A DNA stretch of 64,000 bases from Nocardia wallacei (GTDB lineage Bacteria > Actinomycetota > Actinomycetes > Mycobacteriales > Mycobacteriaceae). Shown here piece by piece: positions 11,001-19,144 of this stretch (within the stretch, counting starts at the first letter, position 1; each line of letters begins with the position of its first letter). The translations under genes and the position numbers were made by a program. Under the pieces are notes generated by a model. It saw only the letters and a list, made by a program, of their open reading frames with translations. It had not been told where the DNA came from and did no database searches. The stretch lies in contig NZ_AP023396.1 of NCBI RefSeq assembly GCF_014466955.1, positions 2,294,001 through 2,358,000 on the forward strand, in the 5' to 3' direction.

Positions 11001-11484
11001 TGAGAAATACGGTGACACCTCGGGGCTGTCGGCCAACCAGTTCTTCTACGGATTGCGCCACGGTGAGGAGCACCGGGTGCAGCTGGAGAAGGGTGTCACG
11101 CTGCTCATCGGGCTGGAGGCCATCTCCGAACCCGACGACCGCGGTATGCGGACGGTGATGTGCATCCTCAACGGGCAACTGCGGCCGGTCACCGTGCGCG
11201 ACCGATCGATCGCCAGCGACGTGCCGATCGCCGAGAAGGCCGACAAGACCGACCCTGGGCACATCGCGGCCCCGTTCGCCGGTGTCGTCACGCTGGTCGT
11301 GGCCGAGGGTGACACGGTCGCCGCCGGTGAAACCGTCGGCACCATCGAGGCGATGAAGATGGAGGCCGCCATCACCGCCCCGCGCGCCGGAACCGTGCGC
11401 CGCGTCGCGATCGGCAAGGTGCAGCAGGTCGAGGGCGGCGACCTCCTGGTCGACCTGCGCGTCAACGAGGCCGCGGCGGAGTGA
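8080..11484 (+). CDS. pyc: Pyruvate carboxylase
   Basis: Single-chain biotin enzyme, 1134 aa, the standard length. It carboxylates pyruvate to oxaloacetate, replenishing the TCA cycle and (next to prp) the oxaloacetate used by PrpC. Domains in order: biotin carboxylase (residues about 1-450, [15 protein letters not shown] loop, [16 protein letters not shown]), carboxyltransferase with metal site (about 525-800, [18 protein letters not shown] and [10 protein letters not shown]), PC tetramerisation region, and C-terminal biotinyl domain with Lys1093 in [10 protein letters not shown] 8080 begins [20 protein letters not shown]. It is transcribed away from metE, sharing the 7.9-8.08 kb promoter region. 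Confidence 0.97.
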   Translation: MFSKVLVANRGEIAIRAFRAAYELGIGTVAVFPYEDRNSVHRLKADESYQIGEPGHPVRAYLSIEEIIKAAKTAGADAVYPGYGFLSENPDLAAACARENITFIGPSSEVLELTGNKARAIAAAKAAGLPVLNSSAPSADVDELLAAAETVEFPVFVKAVAGGGGRGMRRVADRAQLREAVEAAMREAESAFGDATVFLEQAVVNPRHIEVQILADQHGNVMHLFERDCSLQRRHQKVIELAPAPNLEPALRERICADAVAFARQIGYSCAGTVEFLLDERGNHVFIEMNPRIQVEHTVTEEITDVDLVGAQLRIATGETLAHLGLSQDAVSIRGAAMQCRITTEDPANGFRPDTGRITAYRSPGGGGIRLDGGANLGAEVGAYFDSMLVKLTCRGRDFGQAAARAGRALAEFRIRGVSTNIPFLQAVLDDPDFRAGRITTSFIDERPHLLTQRGSADRGTKILTYLADITVNKPHGERPTTVYPHDKLPAIDTTAPPPDGSRQRLLQLGPEGFARWLREQKAVGVTDTTFRDAHQSLLATRVRTNGLLQVAGHVARMTPQLLSIECWGGATYDVALRFLHEDPWERLAALREAVPNICLQMLLRGRNTVGYTPYPEKVTRAFVSEATATGIDIFRIFDALNNVDQMRPAIDAVRETGTALAEVAMSYTGDLSNPDENLYTLDYYLKLAEQIVQAGAHIIGIKDMAGLLRAPAAHTLVTALRENFDLPVHVHTHDTPGGQLATYLAAWQAGADAVDGASAPMAGTTSQPALSAIVAAAANSPFDTGLDLQNVCDLEPYWEALRKVYAPFESGLPGPTGRVYHHEIPGGQLSNLRQQAIALGLGDRFEEVEAKYAAADRLLGRLVKVTPSSKVVGDLALSLVGSGVTVDEFASDPGRFDIPDSVIGFLRGELGTPAGGWPEPFRSRALAGRGPAKPETQLSAADEAGLNGSSEERRATLNRLLFPGPTSEFLAHREKYGDTSGLSANQFFYGLRHGEEHRVQLEKGVTLLIGLEAISEPDDRGMRTVMCILNGQLRPVTVRDRSIASDVPIAEKADKTDPGHIAAPFAGVVTLVVAEGDTVAAGETVGTIEAMKMEAAITAPRAGTVRRVAIGKVQQVEGGDLLVDLRVNEAAAE

Positions 11485-11636
11485 GCGCAGCGGCCGCGAA
11501 CACCCTCCGCGTCGCCCGTCCCGCCGCCCGCCCGGCCTGGTCGGCCTTCGCGCGATGAACCACGCTGCTGCGGGCGTGGTGCCGTCGTCACACCAGGGTG
11601 ACGCGAGATTAGTTCGGCCGATGCCCCGGGGCCTTG

Positions 11637-11976
11637 CAGGCGTGGTGTGGCCGGTGCCGCGGGTTGTTTCGGGCGTGGTGCGGCCGGTCGCCCTGGTTGT
11701 CACGGGCGTGGTGCGGCCGGTTTCCGTGGTTGTTTCGGGCGTGGTGCGGGAAGTGCCGCAGGTTGTTTCGGAGGCGGTGTGGTCGGTCGCTTGCGGCCTG
11801 CCGGGAGGTGCTGGCCTTGGGTACGACGACCCGACGCATCTGCGGCTTCAGCAGGTTGCGGGTGTAGTGCGGCGGGTGTCGCCAGTTGTTTCGGGCGTGG
11901 TGTGGGCCGTGCTGTCGGCTGTCGCGGGCATCGTGCGGGCGGTGCTGCGGGGTGTTTCGGGCGTGGTGGGTGGGTG
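11637..11976 (+). repeat. 33-bp degenerate tandem repeat array upstream of rsmD
   Basis: Units starting CGGGCGTGGTGCGGCCGGT recur at 11637, 11670, 11703, 11736 and 11769 (33-bp steps) and again at 11859, 11892, 11925 and 11958. The break between the blocks is 90 bp, also a multiple of three. One plus-strand frame stays open from ATG 11555 to the stop at 11975-11977, would encode an 11-residue repeat SGVVRPVxxVV, and its TGA overlaps the rsmD ATG. The stretch 11485-11976 holds nothing else I recognise. I treat it as a non-coding minisatellite; a valine-rich 140-aa protein is possible but has no family resemblance. Confidence 0.75.
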
Positions 11977-12540
11977 ATGACGCGGATTGTCGCGGGGGTG
12001 GTTGGGGGGCGGCGGTTGCGGGTGCCGCCGGCGGGGACTCGGCCGACTTCCGATCGGGTGCGGGAAGCGTTGTTCAGTGCGTTGGCGGCGCGTTTCGACT
12101 TCGCGGGGGTGCGGGTGTTGGACCTGTATGCGGGGTCGGGGGCGCTGGGGCTGGAGGCGTTGTCGCGCGGGGCGGCGCACGCGCTGCTGGTCGAGTCGGA
12201 TCGTAAGGCGGCGGCCGTCGTGCGGGGCAATATCGCCGACCTCGGGCTGGCGGGTGCCGAATTGCGGTGCGGGGCAGTGGGTTCGGTGCTGTCCGGGGCG
12301 CCCGGGGAGCCGTACGATCTGGTGTTCTCCGACCCGCCCTATGCGCTCGGGGCTGCCGAGGTGGTGGCCGACCTGACGGCGCTGACGGCCAATGGCTGGT
12401 TGCGTGCGGACGCCACGGTGGTGCTGGAGCGGTCGGCCCGGTCGCCCGAGATCGTCTGGCCGCCGGGCTTTTCCGCGCGGAAGCCGCGGCGCTACGGCGA
12501 GACTCGGATCGAGATGGCCGAATTCGAGCCGGAGCCGTGA
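11977..12540 (+). CDS. rsmD: 16S rRNA (guanine966-N2)-methyltransferase
   Basis: 187 aa, the usual RsmD size. It methylates G966 of 16S rRNA in the 30S subunit using S-adenosylmethionine. Visible are the N-terminal MTRIVAGVVGGRRLRVPP with TRPTSDRVREALFSAL, the AdoMet motif VLDLYAGSGALGLEALSRGA, and the catalytic DPPY tetrad in FSDPPYAL. Upstream lies the 33-bp repeat array, whose open frame ends TGATG over this start. In M. tuberculosis pca (pyruvate carboxylase), rsmD and coaD are neighbours, as here. Confidence 0.93.
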   Translation: MTRIVAGVVGGRRLRVPPAGTRPTSDRVREALFSALAARFDFAGVRVLDLYAGSGALGLEALSRGAAHALLVESDRKAAAVVRGNIADLGLAGAELRCGAVGSVLSGAPGEPYDLVFSDPPYALGAAEVVADLTALTANGWLRADATVVLERSARSPEIVWPPGFSARKPRRYGETRIEMAEFEPEP

Positions 12541-12546
12541 GAATCG

Positions 12547-13134
12547 TTATGCGTCAGGGGCTTTGGGGCGGGCGCGCAGGTGTGCCCGCTCACCCTGTTT
12601 GCCGAAGAGACTGAGGAGTTCGACCGGCTCGGACCCGGCCGCGCCGAACCAGTGCGGCACCCGGGTGTCGAATTCAGCCGCCTCGCCAGGGGACAGCACC
12701 AGATCGTGTTCGCCGAGGATCAGGCGCAATCGGCCGTTGAGGACATAGACCCAGTCGTACCCCTCGTGCGTCTGCGGATTCGGTTCACCGGGACGGTCTT
12801 CGGGAGCGAGCACCATCTTGTACGCCTGGATGCCGCCCGGTCTGCGGGTCAGCGGCACCATGGTCAAGCCGTGGTGGGTGATCGGGCGCATGTGCACGCG
12901 CGGGTCGCCGGTGAGCGGTGCGTCCACGAGTTCGTCGAGGGTGACGCCGTGGGCGCGGGCCAGCGGGAGCAATTGCTCCAGCGTGGGCCGCCGCGCCCCG
13001 GACTCCAGCCGGGACAGCGTGCTCACCGAGATGCCCGTCACTGCGGACAGGTCCGCCAGCGTGGTCTCGCGCTGTCGTCGCAGCGCACGCAGCCGTGGGC
13101 CGACCGCGTCGAGTGCCTGGTCGATGTCTTGCAT
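12547..13134 (-). CDS. XRE-family regulator with C-terminal cupin sensor
   Basis: 195 aa. N-terminal helix-turn-helix (LADLSAVTGISVSTLSRLE, about residues 26-44) followed by a RmlC-like cupin (about 105-180: PQTHEGYDWVYVLNG, LSPGEAAEFDTRVPHWFG). Such proteins repress or activate a neighbouring enzyme gene in response to a small ligand bound by the cupin barrel. It is divergent from the flavoprotein gene at 13216 with an 81-bp gap, the likely target. ATG 13134 (MQDIDQALDAVG) is the first start before the HTH. Confidence 0.85.
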   Translation of the reverse strand: MQDIDQALDAVGPRLRALRRQRETTLADLSAVTGISVSTLSRLESGARRPTLEQLLPLARAHGVTLDELVDAPLTGDPRVHMRPITHHGLTMVPLTRRPGGIQAYKMVLAPEDRPGEPNPQTHEGYDWVYVLNGRLRLILGEHDLVLSPGEAAEFDTRVPHWFGAAGSEPVELLSLFGKQGERAHLRARPKAPDA

Positions 13135-13215
13135 GCCTCCAGTTTGCCATTCCGGCAAAGAACGTTGCGCAATAGACCGATCGGGTCGCATGGTCGGAGC
13201 AAGGAGGTGGTCAAG

Positions 13216-14307
13216 GTGACCGACGAGCTGAAAGACCGATACGACGTAGTAGTGATCGGCGGCGGCGCGGCCGGGCTGAACGGCGCGCTGATGCTGGCCC
13301 GCGCCCGCCGCACGGTAGCCGTCATCGATTCGGGTTCCCCACGTAACGCGCCCGCCGACGGTGTGCACGGCCTACTGGGCCGCGAAGGCATGTCCCCCGC
13401 CGAACTCCTGGCGCGTGGCCGAGCCGAAGTCCGCTCCTATGGCGGCCACGTCGTTTCGGGAACCGTCGACACCGTGGTGCGTGCCGACATGGCGGCTGTC
13501 GCGCAATCCGGCGAGGGAGTGCGGGAACGCGGCGCGGACGGCTGGGCCGGTGGGCCGGGTGACGGGTTCACCGTGGTGTTGCAGGATGGCCGGAGGGTGC
13601 GGGCTCGGCGGGTGTTGGTGACCAGTGGGCTGGTGGATGAATTACCCGACGTGGACGGACTGTGGGAGCGATGGGGGCGCGATGTCGTGCACTGTCCGTA
13701 CTGCCACGGATGGGAGGTTCGGGACCGGGCGATCGGTGTGCTCGCGAACGGGCCGATGTCGGTGCACGGTGCGCTGTTGTGGCGGCAGTGGAGTGATGAC
13801 GTCACCCTGTTCTGTCACACCATGGCGGCTCCGACCGGCGAGCAGGCCGAGCAGTTGGCCGCCCGCGGCATCCGGGTGGTGACCGGCGAGGTGGCGAACC
13901 TGGAGGTATCCGGCGACCGCCTCACCGGTGTGCGGCTGGCCGACGGCACCGTGATCGCCCGCGAGGTGCTGGCGGCGCCCCCGCGCATGGTGGCGCGCGC
14001 CGGATTTCTGGCGGACCTGGGCCTGCACCCGGTGGCGCATCCCAGCGGAATGGGCGACCACATTCCCGCCGACCCGACCGGTCGCACCGAGGTGCCCGGG
14101 GTCTGGGTCGCGGGCAATGTCGCCGACCTGGCCGCACAGGTCGGTGGCGCCGCCGCAGCGGGCGCCGTCGCGGGAGGCCAGATCAACGCCGACCTCATCA
14201 CCGAGGAGACTCGGCGTGCCGTCGAAACCTCCCGAGCTCCCTTCTCCGCCACCACCGAAGCCCGCGTCGCCGAACTGGTCACCGGCGACCGCCGCCACGG
14301 CCTGTAA
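13216..14307 (+). CDS. Thioredoxin-reductase-like FAD/NAD(P) oxidoreductase
   Basis: 363 aa pyridine nucleotide-disulfide oxidoreductase. FAD motif VVIGGGAAGLNGALMLARAR near the N-terminus, redox-type motif CPYCHG (in place of the CATC of true thioredoxin reductase), and second FAD segment GVWVAGNVADLAAQVGGA near the C-terminus. GTG 13216 is set by a strong AAGGAGG 6-8 nt upstream. A non-conserved stretch of about 30 residues (EGVRERGADGWAGG) lies before the NAD domain. The substrate is unknown; members of this CPYCHG group reduce small molecules or low-molecular-weight disulfides. It is divergent from the XRE-cupin regulator. Confidence 0.85.
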   Translation: MTDELKDRYDVVVIGGGAAGLNGALMLARARRTVAVIDSGSPRNAPADGVHGLLGREGMSPAELLARGRAEVRSYGGHVVSGTVDTVVRADMAAVAQSGEGVRERGADGWAGGPGDGFTVVLQDGRRVRARRVLVTSGLVDELPDVDGLWERWGRDVVHCPYCHGWEVRDRAIGVLANGPMSVHGALLWRQWSDDVTLFCHTMAAPTGEQAEQLAARGIRVVTGEVANLEVSGDRLTGVRLADGTVIAREVLAAPPRMVARAGFLADLGLHPVAHPSGMGDHIPADPTGRTEVPGVWVAGNVADLAAQVGGAAAAGAVAGGQINADLITEETRRAVETSRAPFSATTEARVAELVTGDRRHGL

Positions 14308-14346
14308 CCCACCACCGCTCGGGGCAGAGTCCCGGCGCTGCTGCCC

Positions 14347-14832
14347 TCAGGAGCGGCGTTCGGCGATACGGGCCAGCAGGCGTTTGTGGACGGCGTCCGG
14401 AAGCATGCCGGTTACGTCGCCGCCGAAGGTGGCGACCTCCTTCACCAACGAACTGGACAGGTAGCTGTGGGCGGGGTTGGTGGCGAGGAAGTAGGTGTCG
14501 ACGCCGGAGAGTTTCTTGTTCATCTGCGCCATCTGCAGCTCGTAGCCGAAGTCGGTGGCGTCGCGCAGGCCCTTGACGATGGCGGTGATGCCCTGTTGGC
14601 GGGCGAACTCCACCAGCAGCCCGTGCCAGGATTCGATGCGGACGTTGGGCAGGTCGGCGGTGGCGTCGCGGAGCATCTCGATGCGCTCCTCGACGCTGAA
14701 CATGCCCTGCTTGCTCTTGTTGATCATCACCGTCACGACGACCTCGTCGAACTGCGCGGCAGCCCGCCCGAACATGTCGATATGCCCATTGGTCACCGGG
14801 TCGAAAGACCCGGGGCACAGTGCTCCAGCCAT
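14347..14832 (-). CDS. coaD: Phosphopantetheine adenylyltransferase
   Basis: 161 aa, exactly the family size. It joins 4'-phosphopantetheine and ATP to dephospho-CoA, the penultimate CoA step. Nucleotidyltransferase signature [18 protein letters not shown] at residues 8-25, and a C-terminal [20 protein letters not shown] 14832 (MAGALCPGS) is the natural start. Converges on the flavoprotein gene with 39 bp between. Confidence 0.96.
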   Translation of the reverse strand: MAGALCPGSFDPVTNGHIDMFGRAAAQFDEVVVTVMINKSKQGMFSVEERIEMLRDATADLPNVRIESWHGLLVEFARQQGITAIVKGLRDATDFGYELQMAQMNKKLSGVDTYFLATNPAHSYLSSSLVKEVATFGGDVTGMLPDAVHKRLLARIAERRS

Positions 14833-14898
14833 GCTCGAACGCTAACAGGCCCGCGCCGGACGTACCTCGCGGCAGGCGCGGCAGCGCCGGCGGCGGCC

Positions 14899-16122
14899 TC
14901 ATAGTGCGCGCACCGCAAGCGGTTTCGGCTCCGGCAGTGCGGCTTGGCAGATGAAACCCTCGGGGCGGACCCGCCGGGCGCGGTCGAACGCCGCACGCAG
15001 CCGCGGCGCCACCGCCCCCGTGGTGAGTTCGTCCCAGGTCCAGCGGACCACCTGTAAACCGCTGCCGCACAACGCATCCTCGCGATCACGCTCCGCGCGC
15101 ACCGCCTCGCCCAGGTCCGTACCGGGCTGCCACGCGCGTCCGTAGGTGACACGCCCGTCGAATTCGGCGACCACGCCGGTGCCGCCGAAATAGAAGTCGA
15201 CGCGGCCGAGCACGCGCCCCGCCCCGCCGTACACGTCACCCTGCGACCACGGCCGCGGCAGCCCCAGGCGGCGCAGCATCACCCGGCTGCGGGACTCGCC
15301 GACGCTCTCGCTGTGCGGGTCCAGGAAATCCACCACCCGCCGCGCCGCGGCGACACCGTGCCGCCGGTGCGCCAGTTCCAGCTCCGCATTCAGGTCGCCG
15401 TGGGTGACACCGTATTCGCGGGCGAGCGCGTCGCCGACGACGACCGCCGCCTCGAACGGCGCGGTGCGTGCCACGTCGACGATGGTGCGCGCCGGTGTGG
15501 TGAGCACGAAACCGTCCAGCTCGGCCACCGTGTCGACCGGGGCGCAGTGCACCTTCATATCCGGCCGGATCCGCCCGCCGTTGCGCCGATTGCGGGTGAC
15601 CTCGATCCGCCCCAGCAGCGCCACCCACACCGGCGCCCCATAGATCACCGCCGCCGACTGATGACTCACAATCGCGTCGGTAGCCAGATCCGGCAGCACG
15701 GCGTCGGCGAGGACCCGATGCCGGGCCATGGCATCCAACCCCGCGAAGGCCGCCTCGTCGGCATACGCCCCACGCCGCAGCCGCCGCCACCGGCCACCGG
15801 AACACCGCCGCCGAATCTCGTCATCGCTGACGCCCCGCCGAACAACCTCCCGGCGACGATGAATCCCGGTATGCCCCTTGGGTTTCCCCACCTCCGCATG
15901 GTCCGCCCACGCCCCCGGCGGTGCGGCCTCGCTCCAGTGCGGCAACGGCCCGTACCCGGCCTCGACGCGGTTCTGCGACAGTCCGGGTGGAGTGGGCTGC
16001 TCGGCTGCGGTGGATCTTGTCGGCCGCCCGGGTGGTGCGGTGCGGCCGGGATCGGCGCGGTTCGCCCGTGCGGGCGGTGCGGGGCGGTCGGCGGGGGGTG
16101 GGGCGTGGCCCGGGGTGTTCAT
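14899..16122 (-). CDS. AbiEi-antitoxin-like / DUF559-like protein
   Basis: 407 aa from ATG 16122. Residues about 95-130 (REVVRRGVSDDEIRRRCSGG) form the wHTH typical of AbiEi-type antitoxins, followed by a mid-region (SHQSAAVIYGAPVW...TTPARTIVDVAR) and a C-terminal Vsr/DUF559-like nuclease-fold segment (RVDFYFGGTGVVAEFDG). This architecture is common and paralogous in Nocardia and Mycobacterium genomes and usually stands alone, without an AbiEii toxin, as here. The first 77 residues are a proline-rich tail with no similarity I know; GTG 15891 (VGKPKGHTG) is a credible alternative start. Catalytic activity is not assured. Confidence 0.7.
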   Translation of the reverse strand: MNTPGHAPPPADRPAPPARANRADPGRTAPPGRPTRSTAAEQPTPPGLSQNRVEAGYGPLPHWSEAAPPGAWADHAEVGKPKGHTGIHRRREVVRRGVSDDEIRRRCSGGRWRRLRRGAYADEAAFAGLDAMARHRVLADAVLPDLATDAIVSHQSAAVIYGAPVWVALLGRIEVTRNRRNGGRIRPDMKVHCAPVDTVAELDGFVLTTPARTIVDVARTAPFEAAVVVGDALAREYGVTHGDLNAELELAHRRHGVAAARRVVDFLDPHSESVGESRSRVMLRRLGLPRPWSQGDVYGGAGRVLGRVDFYFGGTGVVAEFDGRVTYGRAWQPGTDLGEAVRAERDREDALCGSGLQVVRWTWDELTTGAVAPRLRAAFDRARRVRPEGFICQAALPEPKPLAVRAL

Positions 16123-16271
16123 TCGGGCTCACTATCGGTGCGGGGGCGGCGGATTCGGGGGGTGGTGAGGCGGTCGCACACTATGGCGGGGGCGGGGTGC
16201 GGGCGGAAGCGCGGGGCATCGGATCGCGTTCCGCTGCGCGCTGATGTACGGCATCCGGGATAACGCTTCAT
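16119..16271 (-). CDS. Possible 50-aa Arg-rich leader ORF
   Basis: ATG 16271 has an unusually good ribosome site (GTGGAGG, 7 nt spacing). The 50-aa product (MKRYPGCRTSARSG...) is basic, and its TGA overlaps the ATG at 16122 in an ATGA junction, as expected for translational coupling to the AbiEi-like gene. I do not recognise it, and chance is a real alternative at this GC content. The rest of the gap to 16408 shows only a weak inverted repeat near 16369-16385. Confidence 0.3.
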   Translation of the reverse strand: MKRYPGCRTSARSGTRSDAPRFRPHPAPAIVCDRLTTPRIRRPRTDSEPE

Positions 16272-16408
16272 CGCTGGACCTCCACATCGAGTACACGGAA
16301 AGGCGTTTGCTGTGCTTGGACGCCGGGTAATCCGATGCGGTTCCTTGCTCGTTCGACCAGCTTCTTCACGCACCCCGTACGGGTGACGCACCGATTGCAG
16401 GGGTCGGG

Positions 16409-17188
16409 TCAGAAGACCCAGAGCCGCAAGGTGAGGAAGCGCAGCGTGCCGACCCCGGCCGCGATGGCGATGACCGCGAGCGCCTCGGCGACATCACTCA
16501 TGCCGGGCGCGATGAAATCGAGCGCCGCCAGCGACGCGGAGGTGATGGCGAGACCGGCCAGCGCCAGGCCGCCGCCCTCGAGCTGCGCGGTGAGCCAGCC
16601 GACCCGATCCGCGGCGTGGAAGGTCAGGCGCCGATGCATCTCGTTGGCCAGCGCGGTGCTCGCGATCGATCCCGTGAGATTCGCCAGCTGCGCCCCACCG
16701 CCGTAGCAGGCCATGAACAGTAGGAAGTAGCCGATATTGCTGAACCCGCCGACCAGCGCGAACCGGATCAGCTGCGGCAGCCACTCGTCACCGCGGAGAT
16801 AGGCGCCCAGCCGCCGGACCGTCCGCCGCCCGGTGAACTCCGGCGACTGCTCGATGTCCGGCCGGTCCTCGACCAGCGTGTCCGAACCGCTGGAGCGAGG
16901 GTGGTGTCTGGCGGCGCCCCGGGACAGTCCGCCCGTAGTGAGCCGCGACAGCAGCGTCGGCTGACGCACCGTCGGTCCGGACGGCTCGTCGTGGCGCGGC
17001 ACGAGGAAGGCCTCGGGCGGTGGCACTGACAGACCCAGCGGCAGCCAGGCGAGCCAATAGAACGCCGATCGGCCGCGTCCGACGGGTTGACCAGCGGCGT
17101 TCGGGCCGGGCTGTGCGGGCACATCGGAACCGGGCTGGGGGTCGGTCCCCAGTCCTCGATGTACCGGATACAGGACAGCCATTGTCAT
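16409..17188 (-). CDS. GtrA family membrane protein
   Basis: 259 aa. The C-terminal half (about 137-259) is a GtrA domain of four membrane helices: LIRFALVGGFSNIGYFLLFM, then LTGSIASTALANEMHRRLTF, GLALAGLAITSASLAALDFI and ALAVIAIAAGVGTLRFLTLR. GtrA proteins are thought to flip polyprenyl-linked sugars for cell-envelope glycosylation. The first 135 residues are proline/serine-rich with no domain I know, so the real start may lie downstream of ATG 17188. No glycosyltransferase partner is adjacent. Confidence 0.75.
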   Translation of the reverse strand: MTMAVLYPVHRGLGTDPQPGSDVPAQPGPNAAGQPVGRGRSAFYWLAWLPLGLSVPPPEAFLVPRHDEPSGPTVRQPTLLSRLTTGGLSRGAARHHPRSSGSDTLVEDRPDIEQSPEFTGRRTVRRLGAYLRGDEWLPQLIRFALVGGFSNIGYFLLFMACYGGGAQLANLTGSIASTALANEMHRRLTFHAADRVGWLTAQLEGGGLALAGLAITSASLAALDFIAPGMSDVAEALAVIAIAAGVGTLRFLTLRLWVF

Positions 17189-17263
17189 TCCGATCCACGT
17201 CGCCGGACGCCCGAGGCATGCGGTACGCCCGGCTGGTCTACCGCTCAGTACAAAAGATAGCAC

Positions 17264-17288
17264 CAAGTGGAGAGATTTCCTCCACTTG
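17264..17288. promoter_or_regulatory. Perfect 9-bp inverted repeat upstream of sepIVA/gtrA
   Basis: CAAGTGGAG (17264-17272), AGATTTC spacer, CTCCACTTG (17280-17288), in the 246-bp divergent gap between gtrA and sepIVA, inside the most AT-rich part (TACAAAAGATAG just before it). It could be an operator for either gene. The rest of this gap shows nothing further. Confidence 0.45.
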
Positions 17289-17434
17289 ATTTCTGTGGCA
17301 TAGGAAACACACCCACGACACACCGCGAGTGAACTGGGCGGACGCTCGTGACGAGAGGCACACTGAGCCCAGGCTGCAATCGGCCGGGCGGCGGGATCCG
17401 CCGCGAGAGTTCGGTAGGAGAGTGGGGTCAGCAG

Positions 17435-18181
17435 ATGTACCGCGTATTCGAAGCACTCGACGAACTGGTCGCGATCGTGGAGGAGGCGCGGGGCATCCCG
17501 CCGACCCGAAACTGCATCGTTCCCCGCGGCGATGTGCTCGAGCTGCTCGACGATGTGCGCGACGCCATCCCCGGCGAACTCGACGACGCGCAGGACGTTC
17601 TCGATCACCGCGACAAGATCGTCTCCGACGCCCGCGAGACCGCCGACACCACCGTCACCACCGCCGACGAACAAGCCAAGCAGACCGTCACTGCGGCCCG
17701 CGAGGAGGCCGATCGCATCCTGTCCGACGCCAAGGCGCACGCCGACCGGATGGTCGCCGAGGCCGGCGCCCACGCCGACCATCTCGTCGCCACCGCGCAG
17801 GCCGAGGCCGAGCGGGTCATCGCCGACGGCAAGGCCGAATACGAGTCCGTCACCGGCCGCGCGCGCACCGAATCCGAGCGGATGATCGCGGCGGGCCAGG
17901 CCGCCTACGAGCGGTCCGTCGCGGACGGCCGCGCCGAACAGGAACGCCTGGTCACCCAGACCGAGGTGGTGCGGGCCGCGCACGCCGAGTCCGCCCGGCT
18001 CATCGATTCCGCGCAGGCCGAAGCCGACCGGCTGCGGCAGGAATGCGATCTCTACGTGGACTCCAAACTGGCCGACTTCGAGGAGACGCTGCACGGCGCG
18101 CTGCGGACGGTCGGGCGCGGTCGTCAGCAGCTGCGCGCCGGGGGCGGCGTTCCCGACTACGCCGCCGAGTTCGGCAGGTGA
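17435..18181 (+). CDS. sepIVA: SepIVA / DivIVA-like cell division factor
   Basis: 248 aa. It begins MYRVFEALDELVAIVEEARG, the hallmark of the Rv2927c (SepIVA) family, which locates to the septum and subpolar sites and regulates division and intracellular membrane domains in mycobacteria. Residues 30-60 (CIVPRGDVLELLDDVRDAIP) are followed by a long Ala/Glu-rich coiled coil (about 60-225). An upstream in-frame start at 17348 adds unconserved residues and is rejected. Followed by DUF177 and rpmF exactly as in M. tuberculosis. Confidence 0.92.
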   Translation: MYRVFEALDELVAIVEEARGIPPTRNCIVPRGDVLELLDDVRDAIPGELDDAQDVLDHRDKIVSDARETADTTVTTADEQAKQTVTAAREEADRILSDAKAHADRMVAEAGAHADHLVATAQAEAERVIADGKAEYESVTGRARTESERMIAAGQAAYERSVADGRAEQERLVTQTEVVRAAHAESARLIDSAQAEADRLRQECDLYVDSKLADFEETLHGALRTVGRGRQQLRAGGGVPDYAAEFGR

Positions 18182-18272
18182 GGGTCTGCGGCCTGCGGTT
18201 TGGGTAGAAAACCGCTGTTCGCGTATCGTGGGTGGTTGCCTCAAACCCCGTCGACATGTGAGTGAGTTCGTG

Positions 18273-18938
18273 ATGCCCGCCGAATCCGGTTCCGGTTCGC
18301 CTCGTCGTGCCGCCGACGGTGAGTTCGTGCTGGACACCCGCAGTCTCGGGCGCGCACCCGGTTCCATCAAGCAGATCCGTCGGACCGTGACCGCGCCGGA
18401 GCGGATCGGTCTGGAGATGATCGCCATCCCCGCCGGCAGCGATATCGATCTCGACCTGACTCTGCAGGCGGTGTCCGAGGGCGTGCTGGTCACCGGTTCC
18501 GTGCGGGGGCCGCTGGCGGGAGAATGCTCGCGCTGCCTCGAGCCGTTCACCGACGAGATCGGCATCGAGATCACGGAGCTGTTCGCCTACCCGGACAGCG
18601 CCACCGACGAGACCACCGAGGACGACGAGGTCTACCGCCTGGTGGACGACCGGATCGATCTGGAGCCGGTGATCATCGACGCCATCGGCCTCGAATTGCC
18701 GTTGCAGCCCCTGTGCGAGCCGGACTGTCCCGGACTGTGCGCGGAATGCGGTGTGCGGATGGCGATTGCGGGTCCGGATCACGGGCATGAGATACTGGAC
18801 CCTCGCTGGGCCGGGCTCGCGAGATTCGCGGCCGAGGAGCCCGGCGCCGGTGTCTCCGACACCGACGCGCAAACAGACGTAAACCGATCGCTTGCGAGCC
18901 GCAACGGCTCGGCAGGTTCCAGAACAGAGGAGAAGTAG
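18273..18938 (+). CDS. YceD/DUF177 family protein
   Basis: About 221 aa. DUF177 domain with zinc-ligand-like cysteines: [10 protein letters not shown] (about residues 84-93) and [13 protein letters not shown] (about 148-160). In bacteria and plastids YceD relatives act in 23S rRNA accumulation or large-subunit assembly, consistent with its invariable place just before rpmF. ATG 18273 is chosen; GTG 18258, five codons upstream, is equally possible. The C-terminal tail after [17 protein letters not shown] is low-complexity. The rpmF GTG follows 2 bp after the stop. Confidence 0.88.
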   Translation: MPAESGSGSPRRAADGEFVLDTRSLGRAPGSIKQIRRTVTAPERIGLEMIAIPAGSDIDLDLTLQAVSEGVLVTGSVRGPLAGECSRCLEPFTDEIGIEITELFAYPDSATDETTEDDEVYRLVDDRIDLEPVIIDAIGLELPLQPLCEPDCPGLCAECGVRMAIAGPDHGHEILDPRWAGLARFAAEEPGAGVSDTDAQTDVNRSLASRNGSAGSRTEEK

Positions 18939-18940
18939 TC

Positions 18941-19123
18941 GTGGCCGTTCCGAAGCGCCGGATGTCTCGTGCCAACACCCGCTCGCGGCGCAGCCAGTGG
19001 AAGGCCACCGCGCCTACCCTGATCACCTGCCCGAACCGGGCCTGCGGTCAGAAGACGCTGCCGCACATCGCGTGCCCGAACTGCGGCACCTACAAGGGCC
19101 GTCAGGTCGCTTCGGCAATCTGA
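18941..19123 (+). CDS. rpmF: 50S ribosomal protein bL32, zinc-binding form
   Basis: 60 aa, [20 protein letters not shown] with the zinc ribbon Cys30, Cys35, Cys45 and Cys48 (CPNRACG...CPNC), so this is the C+ version rather than the zinc-independent paralogue. GTG 18941 is preceded by AGAGGAGAAGTAGTC. Part of the tight DUF177-rpmF-rnc block. Confidence 0.97.
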   Translation: MAVPKRRMSRANTRSRRSQWKATAPTLITCPNRACGQKTLPHIACPNCGTYKGRQVASAI

Positions 19124-19144
19124 GCGCCCCTCCGGTAGCCGAAC

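Noticed and set aside
16369..16385. CACCCCGTACGGGTG as a terminator for gtrA
   Set aside because: Imperfect and short, no supporting context; mentioned only as a weak inverted repeat.
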